From assembly GCA_947586055.1 (NCBI GenBank), contig CANPXL010000014.1, forward strand, positions 1 to 64,000: a DNA stretch of 64,000 nt, written 5' to 3'. Origin of the DNA: an uncultured Acetatifactor sp. (GTDB lineage Bacteria > Bacillota > Clostridia > Lachnospirales > Lachnospiraceae). The position numbers and the translations under genes were made by a program. This document shows positions 8,895-17,510 of this stretch, piece after piece. The notes below the pieces were generated by a model, which made no database searches, was not told where the DNA came from, and saw nothing but the letters and a program-made list of their open reading frames with translations. Each line of letters opens with the position of its first letter. Positions within the stretch are counted from its first letter, which is position 1.

Positions 8895-9701
8895 TCAGGA
8901 AGCGATTTTCCTGTCCATATATAAAATGTGATTGATGAGCCACTCGGTCAGGAAGGCCATGATCTCTTCCAGCGCGTCCTGCTGGTTAGCGTCGATCTCA
9001 TTCAGATCCATGTCGTCCAGACGGCTGACAAAGATCTCATGCGCCGTCTTCTGGGCCTCCAGACCCTTATAGTGGATGCTTTCCATATATTGTTCTTCAT
9101 CCTTGAAATGGATCTTTGTATAAGTCCTCAGATCCTCCAGAAGCCTTACGATCTCGTCGTATTTGTCAGAAAGCAGGTCGTTGGAGATGACGTCGTGCAC
9201 TTCGTTTATAATGCGGAAGAGCTCCCGGTGCTCTTCGTCGATGATCTCTATCCCCGTGAGATACTGTTTCGTAAAGGTATAGGATGATTTTTTCCACTCG
9301 TCCAATGTCACCATCCTGCCGATCATGAGGTCGGAACCGATGATATGTCTGTAGAGCCATCTGACAAGGTAGTTCAGAAGGTTTTCCAGCAGTTCATTCT
9401 CATTTCCGCCCTTCAGAATGGTATCCGCTTCGATCATTTTTTCGCTGAACTCAAGGTGCTGCTTCCGCTGAAGCTCAAGTTCGGGATGATGGATCATTTC
9501 CATATATTCTTCTTCGTGCCTGAAATGTTCATCCGCATAATTTTCCAGACGCAGGATCATCTCGCAGATATGGTCGTGCTTGTCGTTGATAAACGGATTC
9601 TGCAGCAGATCGTGCATTTCCCCGATCAGCCGGAATAATCCTCTGTGCTCTTCATCGATCTGATCGACGCCGATCAGACAGTCATCCGAAAAATAAAACA
9701 T
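8895..9701 (-). CDS. Bacteriohemerythrin with two hemerythrin domains
   Basis: I start at the ATG at 9701, which has a GGAGG site; the open frame extends 42 codons upstream without support. The 268-residue protein carries two hemerythrin domains in tandem (about 8-130 and 140-265). Each has the non-haem di-iron ligand pattern: DEEH near its start, HFxxEExxM (HFRHEEEYM and HFKDEEQYM), H in the following helix (KQHLEF and TAHEIF), and a final HxxxxD (HIIGSD and HILYMD). Such proteins bind oxygen reversibly and help anaerobes sense or store it. It converges on phoR with a 12-base gap. The double domain is less common than the single form. Confidence 0.9.
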   Translation of the reverse strand: MFYFSDDCLIGVDQIDEEHRGLFRLIGEMHDLLQNPFINDKHDHICEMILRLENYADEHFRHEEEYMEMIHHPELELQRKQHLEFSEKMIEADTILKGGNENELLENLLNYLVRWLYRHIIGSDLMIGRMVTLDEWKKSSYTFTKQYLTGIEIIDEEHRELFRIINEVHDVISNDLLSDKYDEIVRLLEDLRTYTKIHFKDEEQYMESIHYKGLEAQKTAHEIFVSRLDDMDLNEIDANQQDALEEIMAFLTEWLINHILYMDRKIAS

Positions 9702-9768
9702 ACGATCTGCCTCCTGCCGTGAAAAAGTAAGGGCTTTTTCAGCCCGGTACGATGAATCTGATATTGCT

Positions 9769-9777
9769 ATCATATCA
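9769..9777 (-). promoter_or_regulatory. Extended -10 promoter of the hemerythrin gene
   Basis: On the minus strand TGATATGAT gives a TATGAT -10 with the TG extension, about 70 bases before the start codon. No good -35 is present, as expected for extended -10 promoters. A short hairpin (GGGCT with AGCCC) lies in the leader. Confidence 0.4.
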
Positions 9778-9845
9778 CAGAACGGCTCCAAAGAGAATGC
9801 TTTTCTTTCTAAAAAACACAAAAACACAAAAAAGGAAAAAACAGG

Positions 9846-9874
9846 TTGACATCCGTTTAAAATGCCGTTATACT
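9846..9874 (+). promoter_or_regulatory. Strong sigma-A promoter for the leader ORF and ABC operon
   Basis: TTGACA (9846-9851) and TATACT (9869-9874) with an ideal 17-base spacer. It lies 39 bases before the leader ORF start and upstream of a terminator that separates it from the ABC transporter genes. Confidence 0.75.
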
Positions 9875-9912
9875 AGGAAACGGTCAAAAAAATAAGAAAG
9901 GAGGCAAAGATC

Positions 9913-9990
9913 ATGACCAGAAGAACTACCGGAACTATTTTGAAGAAAAGTAACCTTTGTCTCCCGATATATGGCAGGTTGTGTTTCTGA
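9913..9990 (+). CDS. 25-residue leader-type peptide
   Basis: A small ORF with unusually good expression signals: a consensus promoter 39 bases upstream, the ribosome site AAAGGAGG at 9897-9904 and an ATG eight bases later. The peptide starts MTRRTTGTIL, is basic, and ends CLPIYGRLCF with two cysteines (16 and 24). Thirty bases after its stop comes a strong terminator (10021-10055), and the ABC-DUF1854-ABC genes follow. It could be a leader peptide whose translation controls read-through, a small secreted or signalling peptide exported by the neighbouring transporters, or a chance ORF. The signals are visible; the role is inference. No run of codons for one amino acid suggests a classical attenuator. 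Confidence 0.5.
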   Translation: MTRRTTGTILKKSNLCLPIYGRLCF

Positions 9991-10020
9991 CCGAATCCGC
10001 AAGGAAAAGGAAGAATACGG

Positions 10021-10055
10021 TACCGTGGCTGTTTCGGAAGCCACGGTATTTTTTT
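10021..10055 (+). terminator. Strong terminator / possible attenuator before the ABC operon
   Basis: A perfect 10-bp stem (TACCGTGGCT with AGCCACGGTA), an eight-base loop and seven T. It sits between the leader peptide and the first ABC gene, with no equally good promoter after it, so it may act as an attenuator. Confidence 0.85.
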
Positions 10056-10184
10056 GTGCGGACAACGGCCCGGACGGGGCTGCCTGCGGACGAACCCGCG
10101 GGCAACCCGGCAGCGGGCGGAGAGCCTGATATGTTGGGGACAATGACCGGATGTACGCCTGGAGAAGCGTACAGGGGGTATGAA

Positions 10185-12503
10185 ATGAAATTACCGAAAA
10201 GTTTTATCAGTGTAATCAAAAAACATGGCGTTTCGGAGGAAGACATTATTTTTACGGCGGTGGCGGACTTTGACAGCGAATACCGCTTTGCGGATTCCGT
10301 CGTGGCGCTGACGAAGCGGCAGCTGATCTATGCGGCCTATCCCTATCGGGAGAAGGTGGAATACCGGTTCGGCGGCTATGCGGGATGGCAGATCTCGGAG
10401 GACGCCGTTCTGGCGGAGGAACCTGCGCTGCAGATTTTCGATCTGGAGCGGGTGGAAAAGCTGGAGGTGATCCGCGAGGTGGGCACAGGCGTCCTGATGG
10501 CGGTCATCGACGGGAAGGAGCGGAATCTCTGCCATTTTTCAAATACCAGGCTGGAAGTGTTCCTGAGACTGGGGAGAATCATGGAAAAGATCAAAAAGGG
10601 CGAAGAGATCCGGCCGGAAGATCTGGACGTGAAAAAAGGAAGAGAGTGCTGCCCGAAATGCGGAATGCTCTATCCCGATCAGGAGCGGAAGGTCTGTCCC
10701 AAGTGCATGGATAAGAAATCCATCCTGCTGCGGGTGATCTCGTATTTTAAGCCTTATAAGCTGAGCCTGGCCGTGATGGTGCTGTGCTATCTGGGGACGG
10801 TCGCGCTGGATCTGGTCTGGCCGTATTTGAGCGGAACCGTTCTCTACGACCGCGTGCTGGCGCGGGACGACGCTTTTCTGAGGATGCTGCGGCTTCCGGC
10901 GGGACGGTACGTGACGGCCCTGGTTATGCTCGTGATCGCGATGATCGTGACGAAGATCGCCATGCAGGCGCTCGGAATCCTGCAGGGCGTTCTGACCGCG
11001 CGGATCGCGCCGGAGGTTGTGGCAAAGCTGAAAAGTCAGGTGTTTTCCTCCATGGGAAGACTGTCTGTCAGCTTTTATTCCAGAAGGCAGACCGGCGGTC
11101 TGATGACCAGAGTGTCGGACGACGCGGAGGAGATATCCAGCTTTTTTATCGATGGGATCCCCTATTTCTTTATCAATGTGGGGAAGCTTCTTGCGACCTG
11201 CGTCATCATGTTCCTGCTGAGTCCTCTGCTGGCGCTGGTCTCCATCCTGTTCATGCCGCTGCTGGTAATCGTAAGTCTTCACATGACGCCCCACCTGTGG
11301 CACTATTACGGGAAACGGCACCGCGCCAACAGAAGGCTGAATTCTCAGATGAACGAGAACTTTACCGGCGCCCGGGTGGTCAGAGCGTTCGGACAGGAAG
11401 CGCAGGAGATGACCCGGTTTGACAAAAGCAATAAAAGGGTGCGGGGCGCGGAGCTGGATCTTGTGAAATACGACAATAAGTTTTTCGCCCTGTACTGTTC
11501 CGTGGAGGATATTATCGGGTTCCTTGTATGGGCGGTAGGCGGCGCGCTGATCATCAGCGGCTCCCATATTGAGGTGGGAATGCTGTTGACATTTTCCGGC
11601 TATGTGGGCCAGATGAAAGGGCCGCTGGAGTTCATGTCCCGCATTATCCGCTGGTATTCCAACTGTATGAATTCCGCCCAGCGTATGTTTGAGATCATCG
11701 ACGCCGTGCCGGAGGTAAAGGAGGCGGCCCAGCCGCTGAGGCCCGAGAGACTGCGGGGCGAGATCGAACTGAAAAACGTGACTTTCAGTTATGACGCGCA
11801 CAAGCCGATCTTAAAGGATGTCAGCTTTCATGTGAACGCGGGAGAGGTATTCGGAATTGTGGGAAGATCCGGTTCGGGGAAATCCACGCTGGTGAACCTG
11901 ATTTCCCGGCTGTATGACGCGGACGAGGGAGAAGTGCTGGTAGACGGCGTCAACGTAAAGCAGTACGGATTCCGGGAACTTCGCAGAAATGTGGCGATGG
12001 TGTCTCAGGAGACTTATATCTTCATGGGCACTGTAGCGGAAAATATCGCCTACGCAAGGCCGGAGGCCACGAGGGAAGAGATCGTGCGCGCGGCGGTTCA
12101 GGCCAACGCCCATGATTTTATCTGCCGGATGCCGGAAGGGTACGATACGCTTCTGGGATCCTCCAGCCGGTCGCTGTCGGGCGGAGAGAAGCAGCGGATT
12201 TCCATCGCCAGAGCCATTCTGGCGGATCCAAGGATCCTGATTCTGGACGAGGCCACGTCGGCGGTGGACACGGAGACGGAGCTGGCTATCCAGAAATCCC
12301 TGGAAAGACTGGAGAAAGGGCGGACGGTGCTTTCCATCGCCCACAGGCTGTCCACGCTTCGCAACGCCACCCATCTGATCGTGCTGGATGAGGGAAGGAT
12401 CACGGAGTCGGGAACCCACGAAGAGCTTCTTGCAAAGAAGGGAACTTATTACAAACTGAGCGAATTGCAGACCAAAGCCCTTGCAATGCGGGGCATCGAG
12501 TAA
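10185..12503 (+). CDS. ABC exporter with N-terminal PH-like domain and zinc ribbon
   Basis: A 772-residue half-size exporter. I start at the ATG at 10185 (GGGGG ribosome site); the open frame further upstream crosses the terminator. Residues 1-140 form a beta-rich domain resembling a bacterial PH fold (FADSVVALTKRQLIYA, then a strand-rich part and a helix). A zinc ribbon follows, with Cys156, 159, 171 and 174. The six-helix exporter domain occupies about 185-480, then the ATPase: Walker A GRSGSGKST (560-568), signature LSGGEKQR (664-671), Walker B ILILDEATSAVD and the switch His in IAHRLSTL. It probably works with the second ABC protein of the operon as a heterodimer. Substrate unknown. Confidence 0.88.
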   Translation: MKLPKSFISVIKKHGVSEEDIIFTAVADFDSEYRFADSVVALTKRQLIYAAYPYREKVEYRFGGYAGWQISEDAVLAEEPALQIFDLERVEKLEVIREVGTGVLMAVIDGKERNLCHFSNTRLEVFLRLGRIMEKIKKGEEIRPEDLDVKKGRECCPKCGMLYPDQERKVCPKCMDKKSILLRVISYFKPYKLSLAVMVLCYLGTVALDLVWPYLSGTVLYDRVLARDDAFLRMLRLPAGRYVTALVMLVIAMIVTKIAMQALGILQGVLTARIAPEVVAKLKSQVFSSMGRLSVSFYSRRQTGGLMTRVSDDAEEISSFFIDGIPYFFINVGKLLATCVIMFLLSPLLALVSILFMPLLVIVSLHMTPHLWHYYGKRHRANRRLNSQMNENFTGARVVRAFGQEAQEMTRFDKSNKRVRGAELDLVKYDNKFFALYCSVEDIIGFLVWAVGGALIISGSHIEVGMLLTFSGYVGQMKGPLEFMSRIIRWYSNCMNSAQRMFEIIDAVPEVKEAAQPLRPERLRGEIELKNVTFSYDAHKPILKDVSFHVNAGEVFGIVGRSGSGKSTLVNLISRLYDADEGEVLVDGVNVKQYGFRELRRNVAMVSQETYIFMGTVAENIAYARPEATREEIVRAAVQANAHDFICRMPEGYDTLLGSSSRSLSGGEKQRISIARAILADPRILILDEATSAVDTETELAIQKSLERLEKGRTVLSIAHRLSTLRNATHLIVLDEGRITESGTHEELLAKKGTYYKLSELQTKALAMRGIE

Positions 12504-12523
12504 ACGGGAAGAGAGGGAAGAGT

Positions 12524-13099
12524 ATGGAAGAGGAAAACAGGGGAATGGATCTCCTTAACCTGCAGGAATTTGACGAGGAAGCATTGAAGAAGGAGTCGGA
12601 AGAACTGCTGGAGATGAGATTTTTGACAAAAGACAACGCGGCGTTTCACAGGACGGATGGCGGTTTTGTGGCCCTCGAATTCGGGGACAGGAAGTACGAC
12701 AGGGTGGGAATCTATCTGACGTTCCCGCTGACGGAGCCGGAGGAATACATCTCCGTCCGGGAGGCGGACGAGAAGGCGAAGGAGATCGGCATCATCGAAA
12801 AGCTGTCGCAGCTTGAAAAGGACCAGCAGGATATGATCCGGGAGCAGATCCGGTTGCGGTATTTTATGCCCGTGATCACGAAGGTACTGGATATCCGGGA
12901 CGAGTACGGATATGCCTACTGGAACGTGACCACAAACTTCGGCGCCTGCAGGTTTACCACAAGGATGAGCGGAGACGCCGTGCTCCTGCTGGGAGACGCC
13001 AGAATGATGGTGACGGATATCGACGGAAACCGGTATGAGATCCCGGACTTTTACAGGCTCAGCGTGACGGAGCGGAAAAAGCTGGATCTGTTTATTTAA
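12524..13099 (+). CDS. DUF1854 family protein
   Basis: A 191-residue soluble protein placed between two ABC exporters. It matches DUF1854: FHRTDGGFVALEFGDRKYDRVGIYLTFPL at about 41-70, READEKAKEIGII, and the core YFMPVITKVLDIRDEYGYAYWNVTTNFG followed by RMSGDAVLLLGDARMMVTDIDGNRYEIPDFYRL. As I recall, family members in other phyla also lie next to ABC transporters, in some beta-proteobacteria near cyanophycin genes; none of those is visible here. It lies 20 bases after the first ABC gene and 29 before the second. No catalytic motif is obvious; a regulatory or substrate-handling partner of the transporter is my inference. Confidence 0.82.
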   Translation: MEEENRGMDLLNLQEFDEEALKKESEELLEMRFLTKDNAAFHRTDGGFVALEFGDRKYDRVGIYLTFPLTEPEEYISVREADEKAKEIGIIEKLSQLEKDQQDMIREQIRLRYFMPVITKVLDIRDEYGYAYWNVTTNFGACRFTTRMSGDAVLLLGDARMMVTDIDGNRYEIPDFYRLSVTERKKLDLFI

Positions 13100-13128
13100 A
13101 GACGCGATACGCGCGGAAACGAGGAAAT

Positions 13129-15360
13129 ATGAAACTATTGTATACATTGACGCAGGAGCAGCAGGAGGCGCTTGCGCTGGCGCCGGAGGAAGAACTTCTT
13201 TACTGCGTTCCTGTGGATCTTTGCTATGACAACCAAAGCAGACAGGCCAAGGAGTCATACACCGGACAGGTCTGGCTGGCGGTGACACAGCACAGATTCG
13301 CGGTTTTGGACGGAACGGATGTGACGGCTTCCTTCCTGTTAAGGGACTGTGAGAAGATCCGATGCGAGCATCAGGTTCACAGCGGGATCGTGTCGGTTCT
13401 CAAAAAAGACGGCCGCGAGGTGTGTGTCGCGCGTTTTTCCATGCGGCATATCATCAGGGTCTCTTATGTGGCCAGAGGGGCTCAGGCCATTATTACCGCC
13501 ATCGGGGACGGGCTGGATCCGTCCCGGGCGGAGCGGGTCAAGAGCATGGAATACGAAAAATACTGTGAAAAGTGCGGCAGAGCCCTTCCCGGTACCAGCA
13601 AATGTCCTTACTGTGAGGGAAAGGCCGATACCGTGCGGAAGTTTCTCCTGCTGTGTGGAGATTACATTGGAAAGCTTCTGCTGATCTCCCTGCTGATGCT
13701 TCTTGTGGCGGGGGTGAATCTGTTAAGTCCCATGATCCAGCGCGGATTTATTGACGGCGCCTTATCCTCCGGGAAGGGCACATGGACGGATCTGTGGCTT
13801 TTTATCGGCATTACCTTTTTCCTGCTGGTGACAAGGATCCTGCTGGAGGTGGCGCGTTTCTGGAACTGCTCCAAGCTGGGAGCGTCCCTGAGCATGACCC
13901 TCAGGCAGAAGCTGTATTATAAGATTCAGGCGCTGTCCCTTTCCTTTATCAACAACAGAAAGCCGGGAGAGCTGATGAACCGCGTGGCACATGACACCCG
14001 GCAGATCAGAACCTTCATGGAGGAAGTGTTCGGAGACATGTTTTCCACGCTGCTGACCATGACGGTCTCCCTTGTGGTGATGTTCGTGATCAGCTGGAAA
14101 ATGACGCTGCTCTCCATGGTGTTTATCGTGCTTGTGTTCGTCATTTCAAAGGCATTCTGGCACCATATTAATGTCATTTATCACAGGCAGTGGCTGAAAT
14201 CCGACGATCTGAACAGCAGCCTCCAGGACATCATCTCCGGGATCAGGGTTGTGAAGTCTTTCGGAAAGGAAGAGAAGGAAGCTGAGCGCTTCATGAAGAA
14301 GACGAAGGAATTTGCCGCCGTCAACAAGCAGAACGAGACATTCTGGGCGGTGTTTTTCCCGATTCTGACATTCCTGATGGGATGCGGAACCTATATCGCG
14401 GTGATGTTCGGCGGGCTGGATGTGCTGGATGGCAGGATGACCATGGGAGAGCTGGTGCAGTATATCACCTACTGCGGTTATCTGTTCGGACCGCTTGGAT
14501 GGATGACGCATCTGCCCCGTTCGGTGATGCAGATGATCACCAGCCTGAACAGGATCTATGACGTTCTGGACGAGGAACCTCAGCTGGTGGACAAGGAGGA
14601 CGGTAAGGAATTTCCCATTCAGGGGGCGTTTCGCTTTGAACGGGTGTCCTTCGGTTATCAGACTTATGAACCGGTTCTGGAAAACATTAATTTTGAGGTG
14701 AAGCCTGGCGAGATGATCGGTCTGGTAGGGGCTTCCGGCACGGGAAAATCCACGCTGATCAATCTGATCATGCGGCTTTACGACGTGGATCAGGGGCGGA
14801 TCCTTTTAGACGGCGTGAACATCCGGGATATCAGGATGGAATGTCTCCATTCCCAGATCGGTGTGGTGCTGCAGGAAACCTTTCTGTTTTCCGGCACGAT
14901 TCTGGCCAATATCCGGTTTGCGAGACAGGACGCGACGCTGGAGGAGGTGATCCGGGCGGCCAGAGCGGCGAACGCACACGATTTTATCTGTAAGACCCCG
15001 GACGGCTACAACACCTACGTGGGAGAGCACGGGTACAATCTTTCCGGGGGCGAGAGGCAGCGGATCGCCATTGCCAGAGCGATCTTAAACAATCCAAGGC
15101 TTCTGATTCTGGACGAAGCGACGTCCGCGCTGGATACGGAGAGCGAATTCCTGATCCAGCAGGCGCTGGACCGTCTGGTGAAGGGCAGGACCACGTTTGC
15201 CATCGCCCACAGGCTTTCCACGCTGCGCAACGCGGACCGGCTTGTGGTCATCGACCGGCACGGCGTGGCGGAGATCGGCACACATAACGAACTGCTGGAA
15301 CGGAAGGGCATTTATTACGGCCTTGTGACGGCCCAGCTGAAAATGGCGGAAGGGAAGTAA
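13129..15360 (+). CDS. ABC exporter with N-terminal strand-rich domain and zinc ribbon
   Basis: A 743-residue partner of the first exporter with the same architecture. Residues 1-140 are a strand-rich, PH-like domain, then a zinc ribbon with Cys146, 149, 159 and 162. The membrane domain spans about 170-460, and the ATPase has GASGTGKST (Walker A), LSGGERQRIAIARAI, LLILDEATSALDTES and the switch His in IAHRLSTL. It differs from the first protein enough to suggest a heterodimer rather than a recent duplicate. Both carry complete signature and Walker B motifs, so both ATP sites may be active. A terminator overlaps the stop codon. Confidence 0.88.
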   Translation: MKLLYTLTQEQQEALALAPEEELLYCVPVDLCYDNQSRQAKESYTGQVWLAVTQHRFAVLDGTDVTASFLLRDCEKIRCEHQVHSGIVSVLKKDGREVCVARFSMRHIIRVSYVARGAQAIITAIGDGLDPSRAERVKSMEYEKYCEKCGRALPGTSKCPYCEGKADTVRKFLLLCGDYIGKLLLISLLMLLVAGVNLLSPMIQRGFIDGALSSGKGTWTDLWLFIGITFFLLVTRILLEVARFWNCSKLGASLSMTLRQKLYYKIQALSLSFINNRKPGELMNRVAHDTRQIRTFMEEVFGDMFSTLLTMTVSLVVMFVISWKMTLLSMVFIVLVFVISKAFWHHINVIYHRQWLKSDDLNSSLQDIISGIRVVKSFGKEEKEAERFMKKTKEFAAVNKQNETFWAVFFPILTFLMGCGTYIAVMFGGLDVLDGRMTMGELVQYITYCGYLFGPLGWMTHLPRSVMQMITSLNRIYDVLDEEPQLVDKEDGKEFPIQGAFRFERVSFGYQTYEPVLENINFEVKPGEMIGLVGASGTGKSTLINLIMRLYDVDQGRILLDGVNIRDIRMECLHSQIGVVLQETFLFSGTILANIRFARQDATLEEVIRAARAANAHDFICKTPDGYNTYVGEHGYNLSGGERQRIAIARAILNNPRLLILDEATSALDTESEFLIQQALDRLVKGRTTFAIAHRLSTLRNADRLVVIDRHGVAEIGTHNELLERKGIYYGLVTAQLKMAEGK

Positions 15361-15375
15361 CCCTTCCGCCGTTTT
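15345..15375 (+). terminator. Terminator overlapping the end of the ABC operon
   Basis: GGCGGAAGGG (15345-15354) pairs with CCCTTCCGCC (15361-15370); the six-base loop contains the stop codon, and GTTTT follows. The last codons of the second ABC gene form the 5' arm. Confidence 0.75.
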
Positions 15376-15407
15376 GTCGCAGACAAAAAGCCGGTTTTAG
15401 GGGGGAG

Positions 15408-15435
15408 TTGATTTGGCGGGGGGATGTGGTATAAT
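15408..15435 (+). promoter_or_regulatory. Promoter of the potassium-uptake genes
   Basis: TTGATT (15408-15413) and a perfect TATAAT (15430-15435), spacer 16 bases, 35 bases before the start codon at 15470. Confidence 0.65.
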
Positions 15436-15469
15436 GAATCAATAAAAAAACCGTTTTTGGGTGACGAAC

Positions 15470-16831
15470 ATGAAAAAGAGATCAAAAATTGTTTTGTCCA
15501 CCACGCAGATCATCCTGCTGAGCTTTTTGCTTGCCATAGCGGCGGGAAGCGTACTGCTGGCTCTGCCGGTCAGTTCGGCCGACGGAACGGCGGTCCCGTA
15601 TGTGGACGCGCTGTTTACCGCAACCACCTCTATATGTGTGACAGGACTGGTCACGGTGCCCACCGTTTCCACATGGAGCGTTTTCGGTCAGGCCGTGATC
15701 CTGTTCCTGATACAGATCGGGGGACTGGGCGTCGTTACCGTTCTGTCCGGAATCCTCATCAGCCTGCACAGAAGGATCGGGATCGGCAGCAGGATGCTGA
15801 TACAGGACGCCTTTAATCTGAATACGCTGTCGGGCATGGTAAAGTTTATTAAAAGCGTGCTGGCCGGCACGGCTGTCGTGGAGGGGACGGGCGCTCTTTT
15901 ATACATGACGGTGTTCGTGCCGGAGTACGGCGCAAGGGGGATCTGGATCTCGGTCTTCAACGCGGTGTCCGCCTTCTGCAACGCGGGCATGGACATTTTG
16001 TCGGAAGAGAGCCTGTGCGGATACAGGCTCAATCCCATGGTCAACATCGTGACCTGTCTGCTCATTGTTTTCGGAGGAATAGGCTATATTGTCTGGTGGG
16101 ACATGCTGAGAGTCCTGAAGAATTTCAGAAGCCGGAAGCTGAAATGTTTCCGGAATCTGACGCTTCACAGCAAGATCGCCCTGTCGACGACGGCGATCCT
16201 GATCCTGACAGGAACCGCGGCTTTTCTTTGTCTGGAATATCATAATCCGCGAACCATCGGGAACGATCCGCTGCCGGATAAGATTCTGGTCTGTCTGTTT
16301 CAGTCCGTGACAACGAGAACCGCGGGGTTTGCCACGATCCCGCAGCAGAATCTGACCAACGCGTCGTCCCTTGTGGCGATTCTGCTGATGTTTATCGGCG
16401 GTTCTCCGGTGGGAACGGCGGGCGGCGTCAAGACGGTGACCATCGCCGTGCTGCTGGTTTCCGCTTTCGCCGCCATACAGAACAGGGAGGACGCGGCGCT
16501 CTTTCACAGGTCTATCCCGAAGCAGGCCGTCGGCAAGGCCGTCGCCGTGGTCAGCATGTCGTTTCTCATTCTGGCGGCTTCCACCATTCTTCTGTCGGCC
16601 GTCACGGATGCGGACGCAATCGATGTCGCGTACGAGACGGTCAGCGCGACGGCGACGGTAGGGCTGACGAGAAATCTGACGCCGATGCTGAACGCATGGG
16701 GAAAGATCATCGTCATGGTCACGATGTATCTGGGAAGAGTAGGCCCCATTTCGCTGGTGATCGCCTTTCACACGAAGAGAAGGAAAAACAATTGCCTGAA
16801 GAATCCCACGGAGGAGATCAGCGTCGGCTGA
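15470..16831 (+). CDS. ktrB: Potassium channel subunit TrkH/KtrB
   Basis: A 453-residue potassium transporter subunit. I use the ATG at 15470; a GTG three codons earlier is possible. It has four membrane-pore-membrane repeats with recognisable filter loops: TATTSICVTGL, AVSAFCNAGMD, SVTTRTAGFAT and ETVSATATVGLT, each with the conserved glycine. The gap to the regulatory subunit gene is short and both share a promoter. The length fits KtrB better than TrkH. Potassium uptake gated by the nucleotide-binding partner is well established for the family; no unusual residues were noticed. Confidence 0.93.
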   Translation: MKKRSKIVLSTTQIILLSFLLAIAAGSVLLALPVSSADGTAVPYVDALFTATTSICVTGLVTVPTVSTWSVFGQAVILFLIQIGGLGVVTVLSGILISLHRRIGIGSRMLIQDAFNLNTLSGMVKFIKSVLAGTAVVEGTGALLYMTVFVPEYGARGIWISVFNAVSAFCNAGMDILSEESLCGYRLNPMVNIVTCLLIVFGGIGYIVWWDMLRVLKNFRSRKLKCFRNLTLHSKIALSTTAILILTGTAAFLCLEYHNPRTIGNDPLPDKILVCLFQSVTTRTAGFATIPQQNLTNASSLVAILLMFIGGSPVGTAGGVKTVTIAVLLVSAFAAIQNREDAALFHRSIPKQAVGKAVAVVSMSFLILAASTILLSAVTDADAIDVAYETVSATATVGLTRNLTPMLNAWGKIIVMVTMYLGRVGPISLVIAFHTKRRKNNCLKNPTEEISVG

Positions 16832-16850
16832 CGGAAAGGAAGAGCGGTAT

Positions 16851-17501
16851 ATGAACAAAATCAGATCTTATGCGGTGTTTGGACTGGGAAGATACGGAAA
16901 GGCGCTGGCCAGAGAGCTTGCCGCCGGCGGCGCGGAAGTGATCGCGGTGGACATGGACGAGGAGATCGTAAACAGCGTGGCCGGAGAGATCCCCTATTGC
17001 AAGTGCGCCGACGTCACGGATGCGGAAGTGATAAAGAAGCTTGGGATCGCCAACGTGGATGTCGTGATTATTACCATGGCCACGCATCTGGAAGCAAGCG
17101 TCATGGCGACGATGCTCTGTAAGGAGATCGGCGTCCCGACGGTCATTGCGAAATGCGCAAGCGAGATGAACTGTAAGATCCTGAAAAAGATCGGGGCCGA
17201 CAGGGTCGTCCTCCCCGAGAGCGAGTCCGGGATCCGTATGGCGAAAAACCTTTTAAGTTCCGGCTTTGTCGATATTATTGAACTTTCAAGAGACGTTTCC
17301 ATGATAGAGCTTGACGTCAGGCCGGAGTGGGAAGGAAAAAATCTGATAGAACTGGATCTCCGGAAGAAATATTCCATTAATATCGTGGCTGTCGTCGAGA
17401 ACGGAAACGTAAGCGCCAATATTGATCCCGAACAGTCGCTGCGAGGCTCGATGAAACTGATCGTCATGGCAAATCCGGCCAGACTGGAAAAGTTAAGGTA
17501 A
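16851..17501 (+). CDS. ktrA: Potassium uptake regulatory subunit KtrA/TrkA
   Basis: A 216-residue cytosolic RCK protein that forms a ring under KtrB. The N-terminal Rossmann domain shows GLGRYGKALAREL (residues 11-23), then the acidic end of strand 2 in VIAVDMDEE and the TKxxD-like loop. The C-terminal TrkA_C domain begins near 135 and includes VRPEWEGKNLIELDLRKKYSINIVAV. It follows ktrB after 19 bases with a GGAAAGG-like ribosome site. KtrA proteins bind ATP/ADP, NAD(H) or c-di-AMP; the sequence alone does not show which ligand dominates. Confidence 0.93.
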   Translation: MNKIRSYAVFGLGRYGKALARELAAGGAEVIAVDMDEEIVNSVAGEIPYCKCADVTDAEVIKKLGIANVDVVIITMATHLEASVMATMLCKEIGVPTVIAKCASEMNCKILKKIGADRVVLPESESGIRMAKNLLSSGFVDIIELSRDVSMIELDVRPEWEGKNLIELDLRKKYSINIVAVVENGNVSANIDPEQSLRGSMKLIVMANPARLEKLR

Positions 17502-17510
17502 GCGGCGAGG

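Noticed and set aside
9957-10184. N-terminal extension of the first ABC exporter
   Set aside because: The open frame runs through the terminator hairpin; the ATG at 10185 has its own ribosome site and starts the conserved domain.
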